Below are positions 1 through 7,341 of a DNA stretch of 8,251 bases, piece by piece. Every line of letters starts with the position of its first letter. The stretch's first letter is position 1. Source of the stretch: an uncultured Oscillospiraceae bacterium (GTDB lineage Bacteria; Bacillota; Clostridia; Oscillospirales; Oscillospiraceae); contig CANRHF010000084.1 in NCBI GenBank assembly GCA_947630345.1, positions 1-8,251 of the forward strand, given 5' to 3'. The position numbers and the translations under genes were made by a program. Under the pieces are notes generated by a model. That model saw nothing but the letters and a program-made list of their open reading frames with translations. It did not search any database and had not been told where the DNA came from.

Positions 1-1011
1 CACGATGACGCCCATCGTATAGGCGTCCACGCCGGCCTGCTGGAGAATGGACAGGGCCCGCTCCTGGTCTTCCTTGGCCACCACGACGCTCATGCCCACG
101 CCCATATTAAAGGTATTGAACATCTCCCGCTTGGGGATGTTCCCTAGCTTTGCGATCAGGTCGAAAATCGGCGGGGTGCGGACGGCGCTTTCTTCGATCG
201 TGGCCCCCAGGCCGTCGGGGGTGCTCCTGGGGATGTTTTCATAGAAGCCGCCGCCGGTAATGTGGGAAATTCCCTTCACCCGGACCTGCTCCAGCAGGGA
301 AAGCACCGGCTTGACGTAGATTTTGGTGGGTGCCAGCAGCGTTTCCCCCAGGGATTTGCCGCATAGCTCCGGGACCGGGGCGTTCAGGTCCGCCCGCTCC
401 ACGTCCAGGACCTTCCGCACCAGGGAAAAGCCGTTGGAGTGGACCCCGGAGGACGGCAGGGCCAGGACCACGTCCCCGGCCTCCATTTTGGTATTGTCGA
501 TGATGTTCTCTTTGTCCACGACGCCCACGGCGAAGCCGGCCAGGTCGTATTCCTCCTCGGGCATCAGGCCCGGATGCTCCGCCGTCTCCCCGCCGATGAG
601 GGCGCAGCCGGACTGAACACAGCCCTCGGCCACGCCGCCGACGATGGCGGCGATTTTCTCCGGGAAGTTCCGCCCGCAGGCGATGTAGTCCAGGAAAAAT
701 AACGGCTTTGCCCCGCAGCAGATGATGTCGTTGACGCACATGGCCACGCAGTCAATGCCCACGGTGTCGTGCTTGTTCAGCAGAAAGGCCAGCTTCAGCT
801 TGGTGCCCACCCCGTCGGTGCCGCTGACCAGCACCGGCTGCTTCATTCCGGCGGGCGGCTCAAACAGGCCCCCAAAGCCCCCCACGTCGGAGCAGACTCC
901 CGGGGTCATGGTCCGGGCAATGTGGGATTTCATCAGCTCCACGGCCTTGTAGCCGGCGGTGATGTCCACCCCGGCGGCGGCGTAGCTCTCCGATCTCGAT
1001 TCCAGGTTCAT
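1..1011 (-). CDS. purM: Phosphoribosylformylglycinamidine cyclo-ligase (AIR synthetase), 3' end cut by window
   Basis: PurM closes the imidazole ring, turning FGAM and ATP into AIR in the cytosol, the fifth step of purine synthesis. Translation from the ATG at 1009-1011 gives 337 residues with no stop before the window edge; the family is usually about 340-350 residues, so only some ten C-terminal residues are missing. Visible landmarks are SGTDGVGTKLKLA (residues 63-75, the glycine-rich ATP/phosphate region), VAMCVNDI (89-96), LIGGETAEHPG (138-148), SSGVHSNGFSLV (187-198) and HITGGGFYENIPR further on. The start is supported by AAAGGAG six bases upstream of the ATG, lying inside the end of purF. 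The gap to the purF stop is 3 nt, so the genes are in one operon and probably translationally coupled. Nothing in the protein looks abnormal. Identification is by motif recognition and is very secure. Confidence 0.97.
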   Translation of the reverse strand, partial: MNLESRSESYAAAGVDITAGYKAVELMKSHIARTMTPGVCSDVGGFGGLFEPPAGMKQPVLVSGTDGVGTKLKLAFLLNKHDTVGIDCVAMCVNDIICCGAKPLFFLDYIACGRNFPEKIAAIVGGVAEGCVQSGCALIGGETAEHPGLMPEEEYDLAGFAVGVVDKENIIDNTKMEAGDVVLALPSSGVHSNGFSLVRKVLDVERADLNAPVPELCGKSLGETLLAPTKIYVKPVLSLLEQVRVKGISHITGGGFYENIPRSTPDGLGATIEESAVRTPPIFDLIAKLGNIPKREMFNTFNMGVGMSVVVAKEDQERALSILQQAGVDAYTMGVIV

Positions 1012-1014
1012 AGA

Positions 1015-2439
<1,425 letters not shown>

Positions 2440-2449
2440 AGCGGCCTCC

Positions 2450-2938
2450 TTACAGCTTTTCCTGGACGGACGCGTCCTTGGCCAGGACCTTTTCCCCGTC
2501 CAGGCGGCGCTTTTCGTTCAGCTTTTCCGCCAACGCCTTGTCCTCCACCGCCAGGATCTGGGCGGCCAGCAGGGCGGCGTTGGCTCCGCCGTCGATGGCC
2601 ACAGTGGCCACGGGGATGCCGGTGGGCATCTGAACGGTGGAAAGGAGGGCGTCCAGCCCGTCCAGGTTGGCGCCCCGGCAGGGAATGCCGATGACGGGCA
2701 GGGTGGTATTGGCGGCCAGGGCGCCCGCCAGGTGGGCCGCCATGCCGGCGGCGGCGATGATCGCCCCGAAGCCGTTGTCCCGGGCGCCCTTGGCAAAGGC
2801 CGCGGCGGCCTCCGGGGTCCGGTGGGCGGAATAGATATGTACCTCAAAGGGAATGTCCAGGCCCTTCAAGGCGTCGGTTGCCTTGCGGATGATGGGCAGA
2901 TCGCTGTCGCTGCCCATGACGATGCCGATTTTCTTCAT
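2450..2938 (-). CDS. purE: N5-carboxyaminoimidazole ribonucleotide mutase / AIR carboxylase catalytic subunit
   Basis: PurE carries out the carboxylation step that yields CAIR, either by moving the carboxylate of N5-CAIR (class I) or from AIR and CO2 (class II). The 162-residue length is typical of stand-alone bacterial PurE. Hallmarks are IGIVMGSDSDLP (4-15), YSAHRTP with the catalytic-region His39 (36-42), AAAGMAAHLAG (62-72), LPVIGIPCRG (80-89) and GIPVATVAIDG (107-117). The start is the ATG at 2936-2938, preceded by TGGAGGAA with a suitable gap. An in-frame upstream start at 2980 is rejected because it lies inside the riboswitch terminator and would add residues absent from the family. 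It is the first gene of the operon, behind a promoter and ZTP riboswitch. No purK is visible here, so the class I versus class II reaction is not settled by context. Confidence 0.97.
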   Translation of the reverse strand: MKKIGIVMGSDSDLPIIRKATDALKGLDIPFEVHIYSAHRTPEAAAAFAKGARDNGFGAIIAAAGMAAHLAGALAANTTLPVIGIPCRGANLDGLDALLSTVQMPTGIPVATVAIDGGANAALLAAQILAVEDKALAEKLNEKRRLDGEKVLAKDASVQEKL

Positions 2939-2968
2939 GCGGTTCCTCCAAAATAAGATATGACAAAG

Positions 2969-3008
2969 AAAAAAGGGCACACTTGACCACGCAATGGTAA
3001 ATGTGCCC
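2969..3008 (-). terminator. Rho-independent terminator forming the expression platform of the ZTP riboswitch
   Basis: On the minus strand GGGCACA (3002-3008) pairs perfectly with TGTGCCC (2975-2981). The interior holds a further ACCA/TGGT pairing, and six T residues follow (2969-2974), then C and more T. The 5' arm reuses the conserved GGGCA at the 3' end of the aptamer, so aptamer folding and terminator folding exclude each other. It lies between the promoter and purE, which makes sense only as a conditional terminator. Confidence 0.93.
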
Positions 3009-3068
3009 AGACGGTGGCTGCCTCCGCGCCACAGTGGTGCCCCACGATCCCGTCAAAATATGGGACGG
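3004..3068 (-). ncRNA. ZTP/ZMP (pfl) riboswitch aptamer upstream of purE
   Basis: The leader matches the pfl class, which senses ZMP/ZTP (AICAR nucleotides that build up when 10-formyl-THF is low). In transcript order: GACGG (3050-3054), ATCGTGG, a short hairpin GTGG/CCAC closed on GGCA (3034-3045), a G-rich linker, and the hallmark 3' block GCCACCGTCTGGGCA (3004-3018). GCC and GGGC of that block can form the terminal hairpin, and its CCGTC loop can pair with the upstream GACGG to form the class pseudoknot. An extra CCGTC (3064-3068) just upstream could also pair with GACGG, as the first stem or as a competitor. The 3' GGGCA is shared with the terminator, so ligand binding is predicted to switch transcription on. 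Position ahead of purE-purF-purM fits the known regulon. Recognised by motif, not by covariance search. Confidence 0.92.
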
Positions 3069-3085
3069 TTTGCAAATCCACAAGA

Positions 3086-3114
3086 ATTTTAACAGACCAA
3101 TCCCTCGGTGTCAA
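3086..3114 (-). promoter_or_regulatory. Sigma-A promoter of the pur operon
   Basis: The minus strand carries TTGACA (3109-3114), a 17-bp spacer and TAAAAT (3086-3091), one base from consensus at the -10. Transcription would start near 3079, about 10 nt before the first riboswitch pairing element. A 7-bp inverted repeat overlaps the -35 box. Confidence 0.9.
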
Positions 3115-3126
3115 GCCAAACCGAGG
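3103..3126. repeat. Inverted repeat overlapping the pur operon -35 box (candidate operator)
   Basis: CCTCGGT (3103-3109) and ACCGAGG (3120-3126) form perfect 7-bp arms separated by 10 bp, and the -35 hexamer begins within the lower arm. A third copy of ACCGAGG is at 3196-3202, inside the last codons of the M23 gene. No T-run follows on the minus strand, so a terminator for the upstream gene is unlikely. It does not resemble the Bacillus PurBox (CCGAAC type). Operator function is inference. Confidence 0.4.
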
Positions 3127-3193
3127 CATTTTCGCCATTTTTCCCTTTTGACGCCAATTCTCTCCCGGGGTGTATTCATTTTTGTGGATATTT

Positions 3194-4141
3194 TCACCGA
3201 GGAAACTCCTCCACATCCAGATCCCGGAAGGGATAGACCCGCTGCCAGCCCTCGGCGGTCCGCTGAATGGAGCTGCGGTGGCTTGACAGCAACCGAACCA
3301 GATCATACACATCGATCCAGATCTCGGAATTGCACTCCTTCTGCTTTTCGTCAAAAATCAGCTGCAGGCCAAAATGGAGGTGGACCGTCTCAATATTGTT
3401 GGTGTTTTCCCGGTCTGAGTAGCCGGTGCGGCCCATGAAGCCGATCAGGTCCCCCGCCTGGACCACGTCCCCCACCTGCAACCCCGGGGCGAAGGGGTGA
3501 TCCTTCTGCAAATGGGCATAGTAAAAGTACCGCCGGGAGTCGCCCGAGCGGATGCCCACCCGCCAGCCGCCGTACCGGTTCCAGCCCATAGCCTCCACGA
3601 TGCCTCCCTCCACCGCCACGATGGGGGTGCCCAGGGCGCCCATCAAATCGTTGCCCAGGTGCTTCCGGGCAAAGCCGAAGGACCGGCTGACGCCGAAATC
3701 GTCGCAATGGCTGTACCCGTACCCGGCGGCCACGGGAGAAAAGGCCTTGAGCCCGTAGACAGGCTTCCACTCCTCCCCTGCCTGGATGGCGAAGCTGCCC
3801 AGCAGTCCCCCCAGGGCGGCGTCGTAAGCAGCGTGGTAATAGTCGTAGTATTTATAAAGCGCCCCCAGCAGCTCCTCTGGGGACCGGTCCCCTTCTAAGT
3901 CCTTCGCCGCCTGTTTAACGGAAGCCAGGCCGCATTTTCCCCCGGTCCGGCAGGCCGCCAGGGCCAGAATGTCGATCCAGGACAGGTGCTTTTCCTGATC
4001 AAAGGTCTCGATGTCCCGGTCCATGGCGTATTTCAGCGCCTCGTAGGGCGGCTGAAAGTCCACCCACCGGATGGCCTGTGCCTGGGCCGGCGCCGCCGTT
4101 AGCATCAGCACCAGCAGCAAAGAAAAAATCCGCCGCGGCAT
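3194..4141 (-). CDS. Secreted M23-family (LytM-like) metallopeptidase
   Basis: M23 enzymes are zinc peptidases that cut peptide bridges or stems of peptidoglycan outside the membrane. From the ATG at 4139-4141 the product is 315 residues. An N-terminal signal peptide is clear: arginines, then SLLLVLMLTAA and cleavage near AQA (about residue 20-23). The C-terminal half is the M23 domain with RKHLGNDL (zinc ligands H161 and D165), YAHL (H210) and VHLHFGL (H254 and zinc ligand H256), so all catalytic residues are present. The roughly 130 residues before it are helical-looking, contain a CRTGGKC pair (C67/C73) and match no domain I can name. A GTG at 4150 lies in frame, but GAGGTGA sits at a proper distance from the ATG, so the ATG is preferred. 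It follows dus by 57 nt on the same strand and probably shares its promoter. Cell-wall remodelling or sporulation are both possible roles. Confidence 0.9.
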   Translation of the reverse strand: MPRRIFSLLLVLMLTAAPAQAQAIRWVDFQPPYEALKYAMDRDIETFDQEKHLSWIDILALAACRTGGKCGLASVKQAAKDLEGDRSPEELLGALYKYYDYYHAAYDAALGGLLGSFAIQAGEEWKPVYGLKAFSPVAAGYGYSHCDDFGVSRSFGFARKHLGNDLMGALGTPIVAVEGGIVEAMGWNRYGGWRVGIRSGDSRRYFYYAHLQKDHPFAPGLQVGDVVQAGDLIGFMGRTGYSDRENTNNIETVHLHFGLQLIFDEKQKECNSEIWIDVYDLVRLLSSHRSSIQRTAEGWQRVYPFRDLDVEEFPR

Positions 4142-4198
4142 ATCCCTCACCTCTCGGTTTAGAATATCCCGCGGCAGATGTCGTTACTCCATGTAAAA

Positions 4199-5164
4199 TC
4201 AGGAAAGATCGAGCTTGATTCCCTTGGCAATCCGGTAAATATCCTCCATGGAGGAAATGTCGGAGATCTGGGCCTTGTAATACCCGCTGTGGGCCACGCC
4301 CCGGAGATACCAGGCAAAGTGCTTCCGGGCCTCCAGGCAGGCGATCCGCTCCCCCTTGTCCGTCCGGGCCAGCTCGAACTGCCGCACCGCCGTATCCACC
4401 CGCTGTGCCAGGGGCGGCCGGGCGGGAACCGGCTCTCCAGCCAGAGCCGCCCGAATCTCCGTGAAGACCCAGGGGTCTCCAAAAGAGGCCCTACCGATCA
4501 TCAGCCCGTCGGCCCCGGTGCGGCCCAGGCACCGAAGGGCGGTCTCCCCGTCCACAATGTCGCCGTTGGCAATCACGGGAATGGAGAGATGGGATTTGAC
4601 CTTCCCTATCAGGTCATAGTCCGCCCGGCCGGAGTAGAGCATGGCCCGGGTCCGGCCGTGGACCGTCACCAGGTCCGCGCCGCTGTCCTCCATCCGTTTA
4701 GCAAAGTCCACCACGTTCAGGCTCCCCCGGTCCCAGCCCAGGCGGCACTTCACCGTCACAGGGACCTTTACCGCCCCCTTTACCGCCGCCACGATTCTTC
4801 CGGCCAAAACCGGGTCCTTCATCAGGGCGCAGCCGTCCCCATTGTTCGCCACCTTGGGCATGGGGCAGCCCATGTTGAGATCGATAAAGTCGCAGCCGGA
4901 AATTTCCAGGGCCAGCTGGGCCCCCCGGGCCATGTTCTCCGGGTCGTTTCCGAAGATCTGTGCCCCGCAGAGCCCTGCCGGCGTTTTTTTCAGCAGCGCC
5001 GCGCTCTTTTTGTCCTGATAGTTCAGGGCCCGGGAGGAGACCATCTCCGTGACCGTCCCATCGGCCCCCAGCTCCTGGCAGATCTGCCGGAAGGCCCAGT
5101 CCGTCACCCCCGCCATGGGGGCCAAAAACAGCGGCTTTTCCAATTCAAATCCGCCCAGGCGCAC
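4199..5164 (-). CDS. dusB: tRNA-dihydrouridine synthase (DusB/Nifr3-like)
   Basis: Dus enzymes use FMN and NADPH to reduce uridines in the tRNA D-loop. The 321-residue protein has the family length and order: LAPMAGVTDWAFR (14-26, FMN site), DFIDLNMGCPMPKV with catalytic Cys100 (92-105), VKCRLGWD (138-145), VTVHGRTR (166-173), IANGDI (198-203), GLMIGRASFGDPW (220-232) and the C-terminal tRNA-binding helices including RKHFAWYLRG (280-289). The start is a GTG at 5162-5164; GGGAGG lies about 8 nt upstream. A nearby ATG is out of frame. A consensus promoter lies directly upstream and the M23 peptidase gene follows 57 nt downstream. The DusB assignment over other Dus clades is by general resemblance, and the symbol is less certain than the family. 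Confidence 0.94.
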   Translation of the reverse strand: MRLGGFELEKPLFLAPMAGVTDWAFRQICQELGADGTVTEMVSSRALNYQDKKSAALLKKTPAGLCGAQIFGNDPENMARGAQLALEISGCDFIDLNMGCPMPKVANNGDGCALMKDPVLAGRIVAAVKGAVKVPVTVKCRLGWDRGSLNVVDFAKRMEDSGADLVTVHGRTRAMLYSGRADYDLIGKVKSHLSIPVIANGDIVDGETALRCLGRTGADGLMIGRASFGDPWVFTEIRAALAGEPVPARPPLAQRVDTAVRQFELARTDKGERIACLEARKHFAWYLRGVAHSGYYKAQISDISSMEDIYRIAKGIKLDLS

Positions 5165-5173
5165 CGGTCATCC

Positions 5174-5192
5174 CTCCCAAAATATTTGGGAG
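5174..5192. repeat. Perfect palindrome at the predicted dus transcription start (candidate operator)
   Basis: CTCCCAAA (5174-5181) and TTTGGGAG (5185-5192) form perfect 8-bp arms around a 3-bp centre. The element begins 1 bp beyond the dus -10 box and its far arm contains part of the dus ribosome binding site (GGGAGG). With a start near 5187 only part of the near arm would be transcribed, so a protein-binding operator fits better than an RNA hairpin. Function is inference. Confidence 0.5.
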
Positions 5193-5193
5193 T

Positions 5194-5222
5194 ATTCTAT
5201 CACATCTTGGCGCCTAAGTCAA
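5194..5222 (-). promoter_or_regulatory. Sigma-A promoter of the dus-M23 unit
   Basis: The minus strand has TTGACT (5217-5222), a 17-bp spacer and TAGAAT (5194-5199), each box one base from consensus. The -35 box overlaps the TGA stop of the preceding small gene. The predicted start is near 5187, giving a leader of about 23 nt. Confidence 0.85.
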
Positions 5223-5476
5223 ATCAGAACCGTCAGAAGCCAAATGGCGCCCATCACCAATGCGCCTCCCACAGCCCACACCGGCCCGGACCAGAGGACC
5301 AGCCGCTTTTTCCGCGCCGGATTGCTAATAAGGCGCTTCGCTTCCTTCAAAAGCGCCTCGTCGGTGACGCCCTCCCGGCCCACTGCCTCGTCTTTGAGAA
5401 TAAAAATGGCCTGCTCAAACAGCTCCGGCTCCGGAGAATGTACCACGATCACCTGCCGGGACACCCCTTTGACCAT
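5219..5476 (-). CDS. Small protein with C-terminal membrane segment, function unknown
   Basis: I do not recognise this 85-residue protein. The N-terminal part (1-50) looks like a compact soluble segment: a beta-like stretch RQVIVVHS (7-14), then helices PELFEQAIFILKDEA and TDEALLKEAKRLI. A basic patch NPARKKR (52-58) precedes a hydrophobic stretch of about 24 residues (60-84) ending at the C-terminus, so it is probably anchored in the membrane by its tail, perhaps as a short double-spanning hairpin around WSGP. The basic residues before the segment favour an N-terminus-inside orientation. Start: ATG at 5474-5476 after AAAGGAGG. It lies 54 nt downstream of the terminator of the sigma-factor unit, and I found no good promoter in that gap, so it may depend on readthrough. 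Coding status is supported by the strong ribosome binding site and frame-appropriate composition. Confidence 0.75.
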   Translation of the reverse strand: MVKGVSRQVIVVHSPEPELFEQAIFILKDEAVGREGVTDEALLKEAKRLISNPARKKRLVLWSGPVWAVGGALVMGAIWLLTVLI

Positions 5477-5529
5477 ACTGACCGCCTCCTTTGCCCATAG
5501 GATTCCCTCTTGGAAATCTTTTCATACCG

Positions 5530-5560
5530 AAAAAATGCCGGGCTCCCAGGGGAGCCCGGC
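5530..5560 (-). terminator. Strong Rho-independent terminator of the sigma-factor unit
   Basis: A perfect 11-bp GC-rich stem (GCCGGGCTCCC / GGGAGCCCGGC, 5537-5560) with a 2-base centre is followed on the minus strand by A and six T residues (5530-5535). It lies 17 nt beyond the stop of the 398-residue gene. On the plus strand the stem is followed by only four A residues, so it is directional. Confidence 0.95.
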
Positions 5561-5577
5561 AAAAGTTCGATTTAGGT

Positions 5578-6774
5578 TTACATAACATAACTGGCCGCAT
5601 TGATGCAGTCCGTCTCCGAACCCTCCGGCTGGGACTGCAGGGACTGCTGGCCGATCTGGGGCACGTCCTCGCACACCGCCGCCACCGCGTCCTCCTGCTC
5701 CGGGGCGCACTGGACAGCGGCGCAGTCCTCGATCCGCAGCCGCTCCAGGATCAGCTTCTTGTCCACATCCGGCTCGATGACCACCTCCGCGCAGTCCTCG
5801 ATCCGCAGCCCGTTGGGACTGTTTTCCAGCAGCCACTGGGTCAGCCGCACCTTGGTCATGTCCTCGATCACACGTCCCCGGTCCTTCTTGGGGTGAAGCA
5901 GCTTCACATCCCCGTCGATCTCCGCCTTTTCCAGCAGCAGATCCCGCAGCTCCGGCGGCACCTGGACGTCTCCCCGGATGTGGAGATAGACCGCGTTTCG
6001 CAGGAACGCCTCTCCCTCCGGTTTCACCACTGCGTCTCCCAGGATGTAGAGCCTGGTCCCATATCGCTTTTCCGTCACCTCGTCCAGGTCCAGATCATCC
6101 AGCGCCACCTTGGTCCCGTCGGGCACCAGCACCAGCTCCGCCCGCTCGTCGATCAGGGGGAGCAGCGCCTCCGCCATTCCCTCCGCCAGGATGGCCTCCT
6201 CGGACTGGAACCGGGCCCCTTTCACCGCCAAAGCCGCCGGGTCCAGCTTGGGGTCCACAAAGATCATCCGCTTGGCGGACCAGTACAGCGCCTCCTTGGC
6301 CCGGAGGACAAAGGTCCGGTCGATCACCGCCGAACGCTTCAGGACGATGGCCCCATCGGGGTAGCAGGTGGTCGAGCCGTTGATCTGGAATCGTCCCAGA
6401 TAGCCCGCCATGCTCTCCGGGCAGCGGATGGAGCCGTTGACCGTGCCCCCCACATACTGCTCCAGGATTTCCTCCGTCCCCGCCTCGATCTCTAAAGCGC
6501 CGTTGACCAGCAGAAACCGCTTTGCCTTGGGAATGGGCCCGTCCCGGCGGATGGTCCCCTCCCCATTGACGATCTGGGCCTCCACATCTTCCGGCACCAC
6601 CGTCACCCCGGCGGTGTTGAGCGCCACCCGGTACTTCGCCAGCAGCGCCTGGCTCCGGGGCGTCACCAGGACGGAAGCGGAATTGACGGTGATTTTCTCA
6701 TACGCCGCCAGGGTCTCCTCGGAGACATTCCGGGCGTCGCAGCAGGCGCAGTTGATTTTCAGTTGTTTTCCCAT
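5578..6774 (-). CDS. Sigma-factor-linked 398-residue soluble protein, possible beta-solenoid, function unknown
   Basis: I cannot assign this protein to a named family. The start is the ATG at 6772-6774, sharing one base with the sigma-factor stop (TAATG), with AAGGAGG properly spaced inside the sigma gene; the open frame extends further upstream only as a shadow of the sigma gene. There is no signal peptide or transmembrane segment, so it should be cytosolic. The N-terminus has a cysteine cluster, INCACCDAR (C9, C11, C12). The body has many short strands with a recurring hydrophobic-x-N/G-G pattern: IVNGEGTI (68-75), LLVNGALEI (88-96), TVNGSIRCP (111-119), FQINGS (129-134), YILGDAVV (243-250), LHIRGDVQVP (264-273), AEIDGDVKL (284-292). 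This suggests stacked beta coils like a bactofilin or other solenoid; that is inference. Near the end LRIEDCA occurs twice, 23 residues apart (323-329 and 346-352). The operon position suggests a regulator of, or target effector for, the sigma factor, but it is unlike a membrane anti-sigma. Confidence 0.85.
   Translation of the reverse strand: MGKQLKINCACCDARNVSEETLAAYEKITVNSASVLVTPRSQALLAKYRVALNTAGVTVVPEDVEAQIVNGEGTIRRDGPIPKAKRFLLVNGALEIEAGTEEILEQYVGGTVNGSIRCPESMAGYLGRFQINGSTTCYPDGAIVLKRSAVIDRTFVLRAKEALYWSAKRMIFVDPKLDPAALAVKGARFQSEEAILAEGMAEALLPLIDERAELVLVPDGTKVALDDLDLDEVTEKRYGTRLYILGDAVVKPEGEAFLRNAVYLHIRGDVQVPPELRDLLLEKAEIDGDVKLLHPKKDRGRVIEDMTKVRLTQWLLENSPNGLRIEDCAEVVIEPDVDKKLILERLRIEDCAAVQCAPEQEDAVAAVCEDVPQIGQQSLQSQPEGSETDCINAASYVM
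5720..5810. repeat. 22-bp direct repeat, in frame, 69 bp apart, inside the 398-residue gene
   Basis: Identical 22-bp copies lie at 5720-5741 and 5789-5810. The offset of 69 bp is exactly 23 codons, so both encode the same LRIEDCA stretch. Nucleotide identity including silent positions suggests a recent duplication of one repeat unit, or gene conversion between units. Confidence 0.85.
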
Positions 6775-7250
6775 TATTTGCATCCTCCTTGATAATCGGG
6801 GGCAAGCCATTTGCGAAGCGCCTTGGCCGACCGGCTCAGCTTGGCCCGGACGGTCCCGGCGGGGAGGCAGTACAGCTCCGCCAGCTCCCGGGCGGCGTAC
6901 CCCTCCAGATACCGCAGGCGAAACAGGGTCCGGTCCGGCTCCGGCAGCCGGGCCAGGAGCAGCTCGGTCTCCACCCGCCCGTAGCCCGGCTCCTCTGCCG
7001 CGGCGTCCTCCTCCGGAGGAAGGCTGGCTTCCTCCAGGACCCGCCGCCGGTATCGGTCGATGGCCAGGTTTTTGACGGTTCTGTAGACCCAGGCACGCTT
7101 CTGGGCCAGGCCCAGGTCCAGGAAGCCGTCCCCGGCCTGCAGGGCCTTCAAAAAGGTCTCCTGGGCCAGGTCCTCCCCTTCCGGACCCCAGGCCCGGCGG
7201 CAGTAGGCTGCCAGCTCCGGGTAGAGCCTTTGGTACAGCTCCTCCCACAT
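6774..7250 (-). CDS. ECF-type RNA polymerase sigma-70 family factor
   Basis: The 158-residue protein has the two-domain layout of extracytoplasmic-function sigma factors. Region 2 comprises YPELAAYCRRAWGPEGEDLAQETFLKAL (10-37) and RAWVYRTVKNLAIDRYRRR (52-70), which would bind core polymerase and the -10 element. After an acidic linker (about 73-90) comes region 4, LPEPDRTLFRLRYLEGYAARELAELY (102-127) with the recognition helix in LPAGTVRAKLSRSAKALRKWL (129-149). The chosen start is the ATG at 7248-7250, preceded by GGGAGGG; an in-frame upstream start at 7304 adds 18 residues without a ribosome binding site. The stop overlaps the next start by one base, implying translational coupling with the 398-residue partner. 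No anti-sigma with a membrane helix or zinc-finger domain is recognisable nearby, and the signal is unknown. Confidence 0.93.
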   Translation of the reverse strand: MWEELYQRLYPELAAYCRRAWGPEGEDLAQETFLKALQAGDGFLDLGLAQKRAWVYRTVKNLAIDRYRRRVLEEASLPPEEDAAAEEPGYGRVETELLLARLPEPDRTLFRLRYLEGYAARELAELYCLPAGTVRAKLSRSAKALRKWLAPDYQGGCK

Positions 7251-7274
7251 TGGCTTTCCCTCCCTTCTGCTTGG

Positions 7275-7303
7275 ATAACGAACGGGGCGGGAAAAGTGCT
7301 GCA
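7275..7303 (-). promoter_or_regulatory. Possible ECF-type (autoregulatory) promoter of the sigma-factor unit
   Basis: No sigma-A promoter is visible in the 91 nt before the sigma gene. The minus strand does have TGCAGC (7298-7303), a 17-bp spacer and CGTTAT (7275-7280), resembling the TGaAAC/TGCAAC and CGT boxes of Firmicute ECF sigma factors. A run AAAAATTTTT (7303-7312) abuts the -35 and a T-rich patch follows it. ECF factors often transcribe their own gene. This is a weak match and could be chance; transcription from the upstream ttcA-like gene is the alternative. Confidence 0.25.
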
Positions 7304-7341
7304 AAAATTTTTACCGGCCGCCAAAGTGGGCCGCGCGCCCT

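Noticed and set aside
2939..2980. Longer PurE starting at 2980
   Set aside because: The extra residues come from the riboswitch terminator; family members begin at MKKIGIVMGS and the ribosome binding site supports 2938.
4178..5500. 440-codon plus-strand open frame opposite dus and the small membrane gene
   Set aside because: Shadow of dus; runs through its promoter and has no recognisable domain.
5491..6495. 334-codon plus-strand open frame opposite the 398-residue gene
   Set aside because: Antisense shadow; it also starts across the terminator region.
6775..7248. Upstream extension of the 398-residue gene to a 556-residue protein
   Set aside because: The added part is the sigma gene read in another frame; the TAATG overlap and AAGGAGG site fix the start at 6774.
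7313..7341. GC-rich palindromic stretch after the ttcA-like gene as a terminator
   Set aside because: The possible stems are short and the following T-run is preceded by five A residues; not a convincing intrinsic terminator.
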